NCBI GenBank assembly: GCA_018052705.1
Contig: JAGPMW010000017.1
Location: forward strand, 1 to 48,030
Source of the DNA: Selenomonas sp.
Lineage (GTDB): Bacteria; Bacillota; Negativicutes; Selenomonadales; Selenomonadaceae
Length of the DNA: 48,030 nt
Reading direction: 5' to 3'
Shown piece after piece: positions 1 to 9,820 of the stretch. The stretch's first letter is position 1; each line of letters starts with the position of its first letter. Under the pieces are notes generated by a model. The model saw nothing but the letters and a program-made list of their open reading frames with translations, was not told the origin of the DNA and searched no databases. A program made the position numbers and the translations under genes.

Positions 1-11
1 ACCTTATACAT

Positions 12-45
12 AAAAATAGTGCTGGGTCATTATGCCCAACACTAT
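12..45 (-). terminator. Intrinsic terminator after murA
   Basis: Arms 16-26 and 35-45 are complementary over 10 of 11 positions with an 8-nt loop. On the minus strand the stem is followed by a short T run (12-15). It lies just past the murA stop codon. Confidence 0.7.
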
Positions 46-66
46 CTGTTCACAAAATGGAAAAGT

Positions 67-1332
67 TTACTGGTCAACCCGACAGATATCCGCACCAAGA
101 GCAACGAGTTTGACAACCAGATTATCATAGCCACGATCAATGTGATGGATATAGCCAACCTGCGTTTCACCATCAGCCACAAGGCCAGCCAGAACCATGG
201 CAGCACCGGCACGCAGATCCGTTGCCTTGACCTGGCATCCCATGAGCGTATCCACGCCCTCAACCACCGAGGTACGTCCATCAATTTTGATGTTCGCCCC
301 CATGCGCTTGAGCTCATCAACATGCATGAAACGATTCTCGAAAACCGTCTCCGTCACCAGACCTGTCCCCTCAGAAACCGCCAGCATTGCCATGAACTGT
401 GCCTGCATATCCGTGGGAAAGCCGGGGTATGGCATTGTCTTGACGTCAACGGCCTGCGTCCGTTTATCGCATGATACACGAATCCCTTTGACATCCTCTT
501 CAATCGTTACGCCAGCTTCTTTAAGCTTGGCGATGACCGGCTTCAGATGCTCGCTGATAGCATTCTCGATATAGACATCCCCCTGAGTCATTGCCGCGGC
601 CACCATATAGGTGCCCGCCTCAATACGGTCAGGGATGATTGTATAGTCGCGGCCTGTTAGTTTCGGCACACCCTCAACCTTGATGACGTTCGTGCCTGCA
701 CCGCGAATCTTGGCGCCCATGACATTGAGATAGTTCGCCAGATCGACAATCTCCGGTTCCTGAGCAGGATTCTCCAATACCGTCTGGCCCTCAGCCATTG
801 ATGCCGCCATGATGATATTCTCAGTCGCACCAACACTAGGGAAGTCCAGATAAATCCGGGTTCCCTTCAGGCCATTCGGCGCCGTTGCCTCAATAAAGCC
901 ATGACCGATCTTTATCTCTGCCCCCAGGGCCTCAAACCCTTTGAGATGCAGATCTATCGGACGGGTACCAATGGCACAGCCTCCTGGCAGTGAAATTTTC
1001 GCCTGCCCGCAACGAGCCAGCAGCGGCCCCATAATCAGGAATGACGCCCGCATCTTGCGCACTAAATCATAGGGTGCCTCACAGCTGGCAATCGTTGTGC
1101 TGTCAACATGCAGCTGATGTTTTGCTTCATCGAATTCAGCCTTAACACCCAGCTTCTTGAGCACTTCGGTTATGGTATGCACATCTTCCAATGCCGGAAC
1201 TTCATCCAGCAGACTCGAAGCATCCTGCCCTAAAAGCGTTGCCGCAATGATTGGCAGTACAGCATTCTTGGCCCCGCTGATTTTCACCCGGCCCTCCAGC
1301 CGGCGTCCCCCATGTATAATCAACTTTTCCAT
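67..1332 (-). CDS. murA: UDP-N-acetylglucosamine 1-carboxyvinyltransferase
   Basis: Cytoplasmic enzyme that transfers enolpyruvate from PEP to UDP-GlcNAc, the first committed step of peptidoglycan synthesis. The 421-residue length is normal for the family. Lys22-Asn23 (SGAKN) and the loop GGCAIGTRP with catalytic Cys119 are present; Cys rather than Asp at this position is the fosfomycin-sensitive form in known members. The start at 1332 is chosen because AGGAGGAT lies about 10 nt upstream and the protein then begins MEKLIIHGG; an earlier in-frame start at 1398 has no such site. It is the last gene of the minus-strand envelope/flagellum block. In Bacillus a murA paralogue also lies near the mbl-flhO-flhP genes, so the neighbourhood is conserved. 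Confidence 0.97.
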   Translation of the reverse strand: MEKLIIHGGRRLEGRVKISGAKNAVLPIIAATLLGQDASSLLDEVPALEDVHTITEVLKKLGVKAEFDEAKHQLHVDSTTIASCEAPYDLVRKMRASFLIMGPLLARCGQAKISLPGGCAIGTRPIDLHLKGFEALGAEIKIGHGFIEATAPNGLKGTRIYLDFPSVGATENIIMAASMAEGQTVLENPAQEPEIVDLANYLNVMGAKIRGAGTNVIKVEGVPKLTGRDYTIIPDRIEAGTYMVAAAMTQGDVYIENAISEHLKPVIAKLKEAGVTIEEDVKGIRVSCDKRTQAVDVKTMPYPGFPTDMQAQFMAMLAVSEGTGLVTETVFENRFMHVDELKRMGANIKIDGRTSVVEGVDTLMGCQVKATDLRAGAAMVLAGLVADGETQVGYIHHIDRGYDNLVVKLVALGADICRVDQ

Positions 1333-1423
1333 TAAGTTTGTTATCCTCCTATAGCCATGCCCCTTCAAAAAAAGCACTAACCAATAGTTTATCATCATCT
1401 CCGCTTCATGACAATAGGGCCGA

Positions 1424-3370
1424 TTATTTTCTCTCGATCTGCAAAGCGGAATGTATCACATTGTCAATAATGTAATTTGTCTCAAATTTCGTTTCGCCAG
1501 CCTTTGCCTGGGGGAGCTGAGTCGACCCCAGTAAAGTAATTGCTCTGCCGTCAGTCTGCTGCGCTGCAGCAGCTTCCTGCGCGATTTTACGCTGCTCACG
1601 GGCTGACAATGGTTTCTGGACCGGACCCGGCGCAATAACAATCTCGTTATTCCGGCCACTTTCCTGCAGTTTCCTCAACCGGTCTGCAGTGGTCTGTTTC
1701 GCATCGTTTTCGTTCGTCACATCTACGCCAGACTGCTGCAGCAGCATCAAAGCCGTTGCCGGAACGAGTCCGCCGCCGCGGATATCAAGATTCAACATTC
1801 CTGCTGGCTGGGTCTCCGGAACCGTGAACGGAATAATCAGCGTTTCTTTAGCCCGGCGATACGGTTTAATTGTCGTCGTAAACTTGACCGTCTCACCCGG
1901 CTTTACCTTCTTTTTATCTGGTACCGCCGATACCAAAGAGGCCGTCTTGCGGTCGTTATCTACCGTAATATCAACCTGAACATCGATAATATCGGACTCT
2001 TTCTCGGTATTCTGACAAATGATGCTCATCGCCTGCATCAGTTCAGCCATCGAGATCTGTCCAACATCTGCCGTGTTATAGAACATATTACTGCGTGTCA
2101 CTACACCATCTTTGACCGCATTCGTGCGGATTTTAAAAGCAACTTTAGCCGTACTGCCGCTCAGATCATCCGCCGTCTTGCTCAGTGATGCATAGGCAAT
2201 ACCGCCGCTAAGCTGCGCCAAAAAATCCTCATCATAGGCGATCCGCGCACCATAGGTCTCCGTCCGGCCCAGCGAATTATCCTGCACCCGGACTTTTACT
2301 GGAACGACTGAGGGAAACGTCCCGAGCGTGCCAGCTATGCCGGTGGCACGATCCTGACTGATCCGGCCAATGATATTGCCGATATTAGCAATCTTCATGC
2401 CATTGCTCTGTCCACTGATTGTACCGACGACCTTGGCATCGGTCATAAAATAATTGACATTGCCCCGATGCAGGAAAGGATGCCCAAAAGCCAGGATATT
2501 CTTTCCATCCACAGCCGTGACGGTACCAGTAGCCCCGACTGCAAAATCACCATAGGTAATCGCCACGCCGACAGCTGATCCCGGAACAAGCTTTGCATTA
2601 TAATCAGTCTGCTGGATATCCGTCAGACTAGGCGCGCCCATCGGCAGGAACTGCGTCGTCCCCTGCGGATCGATCTGCTGCTTGAGGAAATTCAGGCTGG
2701 CCTGATTGAACCCCGAAAAATACATAACGGCTTTCGGCTCTGCTTTCGCGTTGACCGCCGTTGTTTTTGCCTTGGCAGCCTTCTCTTCATCCGCCTTTAC
2801 TGCAGCCCGGGCGCGCTCCAGAAGATCCACGCCCCGTATCCTGCTATCATTCTTTTTATCGGCTGCCTCCTGCTTTGCTTTAGCAGCGTCGGCATTAGCC
2901 TGTATTTCAGCCACACGTTTGAGATCAATCGTATGGATACGCGTCTTATTCTTCAAATCCGGCAAACGCCACAATGGCGTCATCTCATCGATAGGCGTGA
3001 TGAAAAACGTGTAGGGTGTCATATCCTTGATTCCCGCCGCCACTGCGCCAATCAGATAGCCATCCACATACACGGGGCTTCCGCTCATGCCCTGCAGAAT
3101 ACCACCAGTCTGTTCAATCACCGGACCAGATGCTTTGGCCATTATCATAGGTTCTGAACCCTTGCCGTTGTCCAGATTACCAATAATGTCCACCTGAAAA
3201 TTCTTCAGCTGTCCCGAACTGTCTATCACAGTATAAGCAGTGCCCGTCATCCCTTCTTTTACCTGATCATGGGGAAGAATCGGGTCCATCGCCTGTGCTG
3301 GGATCGACTGTGCTGACAAGAGCATAACTGCGATTCCGGCAGCCGCCAGCTTTTTTATATAATTACGCAA
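1424..3370 (-). CDS. Exported SpoIVB-type (peptidase S55) domain protein
   Basis: About 648 residues. The N-terminus is a typical signal peptide (hydrophobic [19 protein letters not shown]). [16 protein letters not shown] near residue 98 matches the Ser-containing motif of SpoIVB S55 peptidases. A second family-like stretch with FGHPFLHRG follows around residue 295, so the Ser motif comes before the likely His motif, the reverse of classical SpoIVB. An Ala/Lys-rich, probably coiled-coil insert (about residues 160-215) separates them. The start is uncertain: a TTG at 3370 is preceded by GAGGTG at about 6-nt spacing, whereas a TTG at 3388 has no clear site. The substrate is unknown. The neighbours are cell-wall and flagellar genes, so a periplasmic envelope role is inferred rather than sporulation. 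Confidence 0.85.
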   Translation of the reverse strand: MRNYIKKLAAAGIAVMLLSAQSIPAQAMDPILPHDQVKEGMTGTAYTVIDSSGQLKNFQVDIIGNLDNGKGSEPMIMAKASGPVIEQTGGILQGMSGSPVYVDGYLIGAVAAGIKDMTPYTFFITPIDEMTPLWRLPDLKNKTRIHTIDLKRVAEIQANADAAKAKQEAADKKNDSRIRGVDLLERARAAVKADEEKAAKAKTTAVNAKAEPKAVMYFSGFNQASLNFLKQQIDPQGTTQFLPMGAPSLTDIQQTDYNAKLVPGSAVGVAITYGDFAVGATGTVTAVDGKNILAFGHPFLHRGNVNYFMTDAKVVGTISGQSNGMKIANIGNIIGRISQDRATGIAGTLGTFPSVVPVKVRVQDNSLGRTETYGARIAYDEDFLAQLSGGIAYASLSKTADDLSGSTAKVAFKIRTNAVKDGVVTRSNMFYNTADVGQISMAELMQAMSIICQNTEKESDIIDVQVDITVDNDRKTASLVSAVPDKKKVKPGETVKFTTTIKPYRRAKETLIIPFTVPETQPAGMLNLDIRGGGLVPATALMLLQQSGVDVTNENDAKQTTADRLRKLQESGRNNEIVIAPGPVQKPLSAREQRKIAQEAAAAQQTDGRAITLLGSTQLPQAKAGETKFETNYIIDNVIHSALQIERK

Positions 3371-3482
3371 AGAATTCACCTCATTCAAAACCTTATGTCC
3401 GCTGCACCAATCAATTCAGGCGCACAAACATGCATTGTGCTTTCATTATAACATAAACCAGCAATAAAACTAGTTGTTGCTG

Positions 3483-4970
3483 TCACTTTTTTACGACAAT
3501 TAACGCACTCCCTACGGACCGTTCGCTGCCATCCGAAGGTGAATTCTGAACCTCGCCGCCAACGACCAGATCGCTGGACCCGCCACCATCCAGATTCATG
3601 GCATCCCTCGCTCCGACCTTCTTCAACAGTGCAGCCCATTCGGTAAGCGTCAGCCCATGGCTGTCCGCCTGCCGCCCATCCACGACACCGAAAAGATAAT
3701 TGCCATTCTGCAGCACGGCAATGGCACTGCGCGGAGCACGGCCATATCGGATATCCGCGGGGAACGATTCATCTGCTGCTGTTACATTGACCTGTCCATC
3801 CTGAACCAGACGCGGGCCAGCGCCCATGATATCCACAGCATCATTCCATGGTGCTCCCAGCTCCTGCTGGATCACCGCCTTATCACCAACCTTGACCCCG
3901 GCAAACGCATCAGCTGCTGTTCCATGAACAGAAATAACGCAGCCATCCGCTGGAATAACCGAATTACCGGTATTGATTGCCGATACCTTTCCATTTACAA
4001 TCGTATATTCCATCCCATAGTCATTTGTACGCGTACGGCTGCCGTACCATTTATTATAGATGGTCAGATTATTCTCGCCGCGCTCAGCATCGACGCCAGA
4101 CACCGACTGACTGGCTCCACCTAACGTCACCGTCCCGCTATAGGAAACCCGTCCAAATACCGGACTCCCATCTGGCATAATACCAAACGCCGAACGATTA
4201 TAATAAGTCGTTCCTGCCATCAGACCATCGATCTTTACCATACCAAGCATATCGCCGCTGCCTGCAAAATATGTTGCATTGATTGCCGCCACTGCATCAT
4301 GGGCATCGGACATACCACTGGTCGCCTGCAAACCGGGAACATGATTTTGCGCCAATACCGGCTCGACTTTATAGAGATTCTTATCGGCCTCGAGGAAATA
4401 CGCCGTAACCTTACCAGTATCATCCCAATATACATATTTCCGCTTTGCGATTCCCGGTGCCGCCAGCTCCGTATACATGCCATCCAGATTCAGCGCAGTG
4501 ATACTGCCTGCGCCAGAGGAAACAGACTGCTGTGCAGGCTGTGTTGGCGCCGGCTGCCTGGCTGCTCCTGTATCCGCCGCACTCTGGGGCAGGACATCAA
4601 TAAAGACGCGGGCCGGTGCTGTCAGCTTGTTCACTTTGTAGGTCATACCAGCTTTTAAACGCAGCGTCACGAGCACATGACCCTGATTCTGCGAGTAGCG
4701 GACTGACTCAATACGACTGCTATGAAACGGCGTTGGTCTGAAATTTTGTTCCGATACATCCTTAAAATCTACAATGATTTCCTGCCCGTCAGCCGATGTC
4801 CGGATCGTGTAGTCAGGCGTCGCCGATAAATCAAAAACCACCCGGTCATGCTCACTACCGCTATGATAGCGGGCCGCCGTCATATCGGCCCCCGCCGCAA
4901 ACGTCAGCGACTGCAAAGCCAAAAAAATACCGAGTGCCAGCGGCAATGCTTTACGGATAAAATGATTCAT
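3483..4970 (-). CDS. Exported AMIN-domain phosphodiester glycosidase (NAGPA/DUF2233-like)
   Basis: 495 residues. A signal peptide (LALGIFLALQSLTFAAGA) is followed by an AMIN-like domain (about 30-130; VVFDLS, VTLRLKAG, RVFIDVLP), a short Gln/Pro/Ala linker, and a C-terminal phosphodiester glycosidase domain (about 190-495; AINATYF, GAGPRLVQDG, NLDGGGSSDLVV). The last motif is the hallmark of NAGPA-like enzymes that cleave sugar phosphodiesters. AMIN domains generally localise periplasmic proteins to the cell wall, so a role in envelope or wall-polymer processing is inferred. AGGTAGT lies upstream of the ATG. A terminator-like hairpin separates it from flgJ. Confidence 0.88.
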   Translation of the reverse strand: MNHFIRKALPLALGIFLALQSLTFAAGADMTAARYHSGSEHDRVVFDLSATPDYTIRTSADGQEIIVDFKDVSEQNFRPTPFHSSRIESVRYSQNQGHVLVTLRLKAGMTYKVNKLTAPARVFIDVLPQSAADTGAARQPAPTQPAQQSVSSGAGSITALNLDGMYTELAAPGIAKRKYVYWDDTGKVTAYFLEADKNLYKVEPVLAQNHVPGLQATSGMSDAHDAVAAINATYFAGSGDMLGMVKIDGLMAGTTYYNRSAFGIMPDGSPVFGRVSYSGTVTLGGASQSVSGVDAERGENNLTIYNKWYGSRTRTNDYGMEYTIVNGKVSAINTGNSVIPADGCVISVHGTAADAFAGVKVGDKAVIQQELGAPWNDAVDIMGAGPRLVQDGQVNVTAADESFPADIRYGRAPRSAIAVLQNGNYLFGVVDGRQADSHGLTLTEWAALLKKVGARDAMNLDGGGSSDLVVGGEVQNSPSDGSERSVGSALIVVKK

Positions 4971-4997
4971 ATGGGACTACCTCCAAATACGCAAAGA

Positions 4998-5026
4998 AAT
5001 GCTTCCACCCTTTCAGGGGAAGCATT
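4998..5026 (-). terminator. Terminator-like hairpin after flgJ
   Basis: Perfect 9-bp arms AATGCTTCC/GGAAGCATT (4998-5006 and 5018-5026), followed on the minus strand by TCTTTG. It lies in the only sizeable gap between the flagellar run and the glycosidase gene. The T run is weak, so read-through is possible. Confidence 0.5.
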
Positions 5027-5049
5027 CCCTAAAATCTACGATCGATTCC

Positions 5050-5526
5050 TTATTTCTTCCGGATCTTTGCTGCGGCTTCTTTCGCCGTCAGCGCCCCGAG
5101 CTCAGCAGCTCTCTCCTTCGCCTTCACCTGCGGAGATAACTGCCGATACATCATATCCGCCAGCCCAATCCTGCCAGTTTCTGACACATTCTTCATCAGC
5201 TCACTGTCCTGCATATCCTGAAACATCTTCTGCCCGTTCGACTCGCCAAACAGCTTATCTTCGGGGACGGTTGCCCGCATCTGTTTATACATCATCGACA
5301 GGAACATCGCCTCAAACCCCTTGCAGGCCTCTTTAAGTGCTTTGTCCTGCTTATCCACACCAGACTTTGCATTGCCGGATTTTTCCGTGGCCTTCGCTTT
5401 ATTGGTCAAGGCCTTTAGCTTCTGCTCGAACTGGGCCGAGTCCGCCGAGGTCTGTGTCGAATCAAAATTCGTATTTGACGTTGGCTGACTGTTTATGGCC
5501 ATTGCCGTCAAAGGAGCAATCTGCAT
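5050..5526 (-). CDS. flgJ: Flagellar rod-binding protein, FlgJ N-terminal type
   Basis: 158 residues. The core, about 60-130 (LKEACKGFEAMFLSMMYKQMR ... FQDMQDSELMKNV ... GLADMMYRQL), matches the rod-binding domain of FlgJ, the rod-assembly scaffold. The C-terminal muramidase domain of enteric FlgJ is absent, as in many bacteria, so wall cutting during rod growth must come from another protein. The tail is Ala/Lys-rich. GGAGGG precedes the ATG, and the gene starts 18 nt after the flgI stop, indicating co-transcription. Confidence 0.88.
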   Translation of the reverse strand: MQIAPLTAMAINSQPTSNTNFDSTQTSADSAQFEQKLKALTNKAKATEKSGNAKSGVDKQDKALKEACKGFEAMFLSMMYKQMRATVPEDKLFGESNGQKMFQDMQDSELMKNVSETGRIGLADMMYRQLSPQVKAKERAAELGALTAKEAAAKIRKK

Positions 5527-5544
5527 CCTTGGTCCCTCCTGTTA

Positions 5545-6657
5545 TCAGATAATCTGCAGATCCGCATGGAGAGCCCCAGAGGCCTTCATTGCCTGCAAAA
5601 TCGAAATCGTATCACGCGGCGTCGCACCAACAGCATTCAAGGCACCAACGATATCACTGACATTGGCTGTTGCCGGCAGGACAATGCTGCTGGCCTTGTC
5701 CTCTTGTACTTTGACATCTGTATTCTTCGTTACAATCGTCGTCCCATAGCTGAACGGATCTGGCTGGTTTGCCTCCGTATTCTTCTGCACTTTAATGGAC
5801 AGGCCGCCCTGTGTGATAGCAATTTCATCCACCGAGACGTCCCCGCCCATAACGATAGTTCCCGTACGCTCATTGACCACAATCCGGGCAATATTATCCG
5901 GCATCACCGGCAATTCTTCAATGGAAGACACAAAACCGACCACATTATTGCGATAATAGGCGGGAACGGTGATATCGATACGTCCCGGATTCGAAGCCTG
6001 AGCAATACCACCATACTGAGCATTGATTGCTGCTGCCATCCTGGTCGCCGTGGTGAAATCTGGCTGTGACAAGGAAATCGACAACTTGCCATCGGTACCC
6101 AGACCACCTTCGACACTGCGTTCTACGATTGCACCATTTGGTGTGGTACCAACAGTAGGAAAGTTCTTCTGTGCGGTATTGCTGCCGCGGCCAGCCGAAA
6201 AGCCACCAGTCGATATTGCGCCCTGTGCTACGGCATAGACCGTACCATTTCCAGCCTGCAGCGGTGTCTGCAACAAGGTCCCCCCCTGAATGCTCTTGGC
6301 ATCGCTGATAGAAGATACTGTCACATCAATATTATCGCCTTCACGTGTAAACGGCGGCAATGTCGCCGTTACCATAACAGCCGCCACGTTCTTAGGCTTC
6401 AGCGATCCCTGCGCCACTGAAACGCCAAAATTCTTGAGCATGTTCGCGACCGACTGCAGTGTACTGATAGACTGCGTCGAGTCGCCCGTGCCATTAAGAC
6501 CGACCACCAGACCATAACCGATCAGCTGGTTCGAACGAACTCCCTGGATTTTGGATATATCCTTGATCCGGGTCACTGCCGAATCTGCCGAAGCCAGCCC
6601 CGGCATCAGACTCAGCGCAAACATTCCGGCCAAAGCCAACATGAGTAATCGTTTCAT
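5545..6657 (-). CDS. flgI: Flagellar P-ring protein FlgI
   Basis: Forms the periplasmic P ring around the flagellar rod in peptidoglycan. 370 residues with a signal peptide (LMLALAGMFALSLMPGLASA) and family motifs RIKDISKIQGVRSNQLIGYG, VGLNGTGDS, NERTGTIVMGGDV and the C-terminal DIVGALNAVGATPRDTISIL. The start at 6657 is chosen because GGGAGGGAAGCA directly precedes it; an in-frame ATG 21 nt upstream would place that site inside the coding sequence. The presence of FlgI and FlgH is strong evidence for a diderm cell. Confidence 0.96.
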   Translation of the reverse strand: MKRLLMLALAGMFALSLMPGLASADSAVTRIKDISKIQGVRSNQLIGYGLVVGLNGTGDSTQSISTLQSVANMLKNFGVSVAQGSLKPKNVAAVMVTATLPPFTREGDNIDVTVSSISDAKSIQGGTLLQTPLQAGNGTVYAVAQGAISTGGFSAGRGSNTAQKNFPTVGTTPNGAIVERSVEGGLGTDGKLSISLSQPDFTTATRMAAAINAQYGGIAQASNPGRIDITVPAYYRNNVVGFVSSIEELPVMPDNIARIVVNERTGTIVMGGDVSVDEIAITQGGLSIKVQKNTEANQPDPFSYGTTIVTKNTDVKVQEDKASSIVLPATANVSDIVGALNAVGATPRDTISILQAMKASGALHADLQII

Positions 6658-6700
6658 TGCTTCCCTCCCTGGGCGCACTCTGTCCCACGCCCGATCCGTA

Positions 6701-7297
6701 TCAGAACAGGAAATTGAACACCTGCGTCAGAATGCCCTGCCGCTGCTTCGCATTGAGCGGACCCTTGCCATCAAAACGCACCGTCGCATCGGCAATCTTC
6801 GTCGACGGAATCATATTTGAACTCGTCACGTCATCCTGACGGCAGACACCGCGGAATGTAATCTTATGTTCATCACGATTCTGCCAGATTGACTGCGTCC
6901 CTTCAACGGTCATATTACCATTAGGTTGGACATCCACCACCGTGACTGTAACATTACCTGCGACCTTATTGGTATCCGCCGACGAGCCTTTGGCCGAAAA
7001 CGAATCCGATCCACTGGCCGAAGCCGCCTTCAGGAAATCGAAAATTCCAATTCCTGCTGCCAACGAAGTCTTCCCACTCTTGCTATTCGAATTGCTTTTT
7101 GAAATTGACGTCGTTGTCGACTCACTGATGACGATTGTCAGGATGTCACCAACCTCGCGGGCCTTACGGTCCGCAAAGATATTATGGGTATAACTGGCAT
7201 CCGACCACAACGATTCAGCCGCCGCAAACGGAGCCATGCCAGCCGACAAAGTCAGCGACAAAGCCAGCGCAGCTGATAATTTTTTATAACGTTTCAT
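6701..7297 (-). CDS. flgH: Flagellar L-ring protein FlgH
   Basis: 198 residues. Family motifs SLWSD..., GDILTIVISEST, GNVTVTVVDVQPNGNMTVEG, GVCRQDDVTSSNMIPSTKIADA and the C-terminal GILTQVFNFLF identify FlgH, the outer-membrane L-ring subunit. The signal peptide ends AGMAPFAAAES with no lipobox Cys, whereas enteric FlgH is a lipoprotein; this copy appears to be processed by signal peptidase I. AGGTGTG lies about 8 nt upstream of the ATG. It sits between flgA and flgI with gaps of 28-43 nt. Confidence 0.95.
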   Translation of the reverse strand: MKRYKKLSAALALSLTLSAGMAPFAAAESLWSDASYTHNIFADRKAREVGDILTIVISESTTTSISKSNSNSKSGKTSLAAGIGIFDFLKAASASGSDSFSAKGSSADTNKVAGNVTVTVVDVQPNGNMTVEGTQSIWQNRDEHKITFRGVCRQDDVTSSNMIPSTKIADATVRFDGKGPLNAKQRQGILTQVFNFLF

Positions 7298-7325
7298 CTA
7301 TTCACACCTGCTTTCCTGCAAGCAA

Positions 7326-8096
7326 TCAATCTTCGCTCATAACCTCTACCGTAGAAGCGTCCCGCACAATACCGGACAGGATCTTCGAGGATTTCGCATT
7401 GCGGACCCGGATACTTTTGCCAACGCGTCCGCGCTGCATCGCGATCCCCTCCGCCCGAACCTGTATGCCACGGTAACTCGTAAGTATCGTAACCGGCGAG
7501 CCGACATCCAGTACTATGGGATTTTGCAGCATGTCCTTTGCCACAATCTGTCCCGTACGGATGATCCGTGCCGGCACCCGCCCTTCAATCTCAGACGGAG
7601 TGCTCAGATAAAGACCGCGGGCCCCTTCTACTTCACGTTCCTCGACCCGTACATCAGCCGCCGTAATCGGCTTTTCCAGCATAAGATCATGAACCGCGAC
7701 CAGCACTGGCTGATAAACATGAAGCTGATAATAACAGATGCCCCGACGATAAAACGTACCATCCACATACACCGAAACATAGACAGGCATAACCCCGTTA
7801 TAACACAATTGCTTCGGCAAATCTACTTCGCAGATTATCGAACCGGCTGGCAGACGCATATCCGGAGCTGACCGCATAAGCCGAACCTCGCAGCGACGCG
7901 TCTCGCCAGTCTTTTTCAGCTCATCCCGGACCCGGCTTTCTGCAAGCTCAGCAAAACGCTCAGAGGATATCACCTGCGGGAACTTCTGATCCTGCAACCC
8001 TCCGCCATAGGCCTCTGCTGACGGCAGCAAAAAAAGACAGAAGAAGCCACTCCATAAAAAACACAGAATGGCTAACGAACTCTTCTTCAATTTCAT
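7326..8096 (-). CDS. flgA: Flagellar P-ring assembly chaperone FlgA
   Basis: 256 residues, exported (FFCLFLLPSAEA). The C-terminal SAF-type domain (about 130-256: LEKPITAADVRVEEREV, GRVPARIIRTGQIVAKDML, VGSPVTILTSYRGIQVRAEG, VRNAKSSKILSGIV) is characteristic of FlgA, the periplasmic chaperone for P-ring assembly. The ATG lies 2 nt after the flgG stop (TGA TC ATG) with no strong ribosome-binding site, so translation is probably coupled to flgG. Confidence 0.93.
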   Translation of the reverse strand: MKLKKSSLAILCFLWSGFFCLFLLPSAEAYGGGLQDQKFPQVISSERFAELAESRVRDELKKTGETRRCEVRLMRSAPDMRLPAGSIICEVDLPKQLCYNGVMPVYVSVYVDGTFYRRGICYYQLHVYQPVLVAVHDLMLEKPITAADVRVEEREVEGARGLYLSTPSEIEGRVPARIIRTGQIVAKDMLQNPIVLDVGSPVTILTSYRGIQVRAEGIAMQRGRVGKSIRVRNAKSSKILSGIVRDASTVEVMSED

Positions 8097-8098
8097 GA

Positions 8099-8890
8099 TC
8101 AGCGCTTAAGCCCGTTGGCAATCTCGAGCATCGAATCCGAAGTGGTGATAGCCTTGGAATTCGACTCATAGGCACGCTGCGAAATAATCATATTGACCAT
8201 TTCCTCAACGATCTGCACATTGCTCATCTCCAGCGTGCTCTGCGCCAGCGTGCCAGAGCCTTCTTCGCCCGGATTGCTCTCGATCGCATCACCAGAAGCC
8301 GCTGATACCACATATAGATTCTTGCCTACGGCCGTAAGGCCTGCCGGATTGACAAACCGGGCCAGCGTAATCTGCCCAACTACCTGCTGCGTACCACCAG
8401 CCGGTGTGCAGGAAACCTGACCATCACCAGAAATAACGATAGAATCACTCGGTGCTGTCGCATCAATCGTAATACCATCAGCCAAAGGGTAACCATCCGT
8501 TGTTACCAGCCGGCGATTTGAGTCGAGCTTGAACGCCCCATCGCGCGTATAGCCTGTCGTCCCATCAGGCATCGTGACCCGAAAGAACCCTTCGCCCTGA
8601 ATGCCAATATCCGTCGGGTTATCGGTGGTCTGCAGTGACCCCTGTGTCATGACACGATTCGTCGCCGCCACTTTCGTGCCGAGACCAATCTGCATGCCCG
8701 TTGGATACTGGGAGTCCTGACCACTCTGGGCACCAGCATCACGCAGCGTCTGATAGACCAGATCCTGAAATTCTGCCCGGACCTTCTTGCCGCCATAGGT
8801 ATTTACATTCGCAATATTATTCGCAATAACATCCATATTCGTCTGTTGGCCCTTCATCCCCGAAGCTGCGGACCAAAGTGCTCTCATCAT
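8099..8890 (-). CDS. flgG: Flagellar distal rod protein FlgG
   Basis: 263 residues. N-terminal MMRALWSAASGMKGQQTNMD with VIANNIANVNTYG, and C-terminal TLEMSNVQIVEEMVNMIISQ and SNSKAITTSDSMLEIAN, are the paired helices of rod/hook proteins; GEGFFRV and TRDGAFKLD fit FlgG. The start at 8890 uses GGAGG 10 nt upstream; an upstream in-frame start at 8917 would include that site in the coding sequence. It is the second of two adjacent rod genes, matching flhO-flhP beside mbl in Bacillus. Confidence 0.95.
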   Translation of the reverse strand: MMRALWSAASGMKGQQTNMDVIANNIANVNTYGGKKVRAEFQDLVYQTLRDAGAQSGQDSQYPTGMQIGLGTKVAATNRVMTQGSLQTTDNPTDIGIQGEGFFRVTMPDGTTGYTRDGAFKLDSNRRLVTTDGYPLADGITIDATAPSDSIVISGDGQVSCTPAGGTQQVVGQITLARFVNPAGLTAVGKNLYVVSAASGDAIESNPGEEGSGTLAQSTLEMSNVQIVEEMVNMIISQRAYESNSKAITTSDSMLEIANGLKR

Positions 8891-8915
8891 AGTTAGGATT
8901 CCTCCTTCGTTTCTC

Positions 8916-8937
8916 AAGATATAAAGGCGTATATCTT
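8916..8937. repeat. Palindrome in the flgF-flgG intergenic leader
   Basis: Perfect 8-bp arms AAGATATA/TATATCTT (8916-8923 and 8930-8937) with a 6-nt loop, about 25 nt upstream of the flgG start. It could be an operator or an RNA hairpin in the flgG leader. The T run lies on the plus-strand side, which argues against a minus-strand terminator. Confidence 0.4.
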
Positions 8938-9019
8938 TTTTACCTGTTCTTCTTATTATCGGACAAACTGCTGGTCTTCTTAAATTTTTCTCTCAGCCTC
9001 TAATAACGCAGCAAGCCAC

Positions 9020-9820
9020 TCAAAGTTTGCCAACTTCATTAACGGCTTTATCCAGAAGAGCATCCTGAGAGGTCACGGCTTTAGATCCGGCCTCATAGAT
9101 CCGATAGTTATTGATAAGCTCGACCATTTCCGTCACGACATTCGTATTCGAATTCTCAAGCATTCCCTGCTGAATAGTCCCTGCGGCAGGCTGTGCCTGG
9201 GCTCCAGCCTGCGGATAATACAAGCTGTTTCCCTGTTTAAGCAGTGCCCGAGGATCCTTTCCGAACTGGACAAATTGAAGCGTAGCCACCGGCTGATTAT
9301 CCGCCATGATCTGCCCCTTTTCGCCAATGGTGACCATCGTGGCTCTCGCCGGAATTGTAATCGGCCGGCCCTGATTATCCAGCACAGCCTGCCCGTTCAC
9401 GGTCTGCAGCTGCCCGGAAGCCGCCTTATAAAAATTGCCATCACGCGTATAGCGGACTCCCTGCGGCGTCTGCACCGCAAAATAACCATCGCCCGCAATG
9501 GCCAGATCCAACGGATTGCCGGTTGTCTGCAAACTTCCCTGCGCATGATCGGTCGCAATATCGGCAACATAGGACCCAAGGCCGAGCGTACCGACCACTG
9601 GCGCTGCACCACCAATCGAAAAGCCATTGATTGACGTCACATCATTCTGCGGCTTACCATCATTAATTCGCCGGATGAGCATCGGAGCAAACTCCCGATT
9701 GATTGCATCATCACGTTTATAGCCGGTTGTACTGGAATTGGCCAGATTATTGGCAATGACATCCGTACGCTTCGTCTCCGTAATCATCCCTGCGCCCGCC
9801 GTGTATAGTCCACGCCACAT
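9020..9820 (-). CDS. flgF: Flagellar hook-basal body rod protein, FlgF/FlhO type
   Basis: 266 residues. MWRGLYTAGAGMITETKRTD and VIANNLANSSTTGYKRD at the N-terminus, GSLQTTGNPLDLAIAGDGYF and RYTRDGNF in the centre, and MLENSNTNVVTEMVELINNYRIYEAGSKAV at the C-terminus define a rod protein of the FlgF/FlgG family. The first-position, slightly divergent member is called flgF here by order. GAGGGAGT precedes the ATG. About 125 nt separate it from the upstream mreB-like gene, with a terminator hairpin between, so a promoter for the flagellar run should lie around 9821-9905; I see no convincing consensus there. Confidence 0.9.
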   Translation of the reverse strand: MWRGLYTAGAGMITETKRTDVIANNLANSSTTGYKRDDAINREFAPMLIRRINDGKPQNDVTSINGFSIGGAAPVVGTLGLGSYVADIATDHAQGSLQTTGNPLDLAIAGDGYFAVQTPQGVRYTRDGNFYKAASGQLQTVNGQAVLDNQGRPITIPARATMVTIGEKGQIMADNQPVATLQFVQFGKDPRALLKQGNSLYYPQAGAQAQPAAGTIQQGMLENSNTNVVTEMVELINNYRIYEAGSKAVTSQDALLDKAVNEVGKL

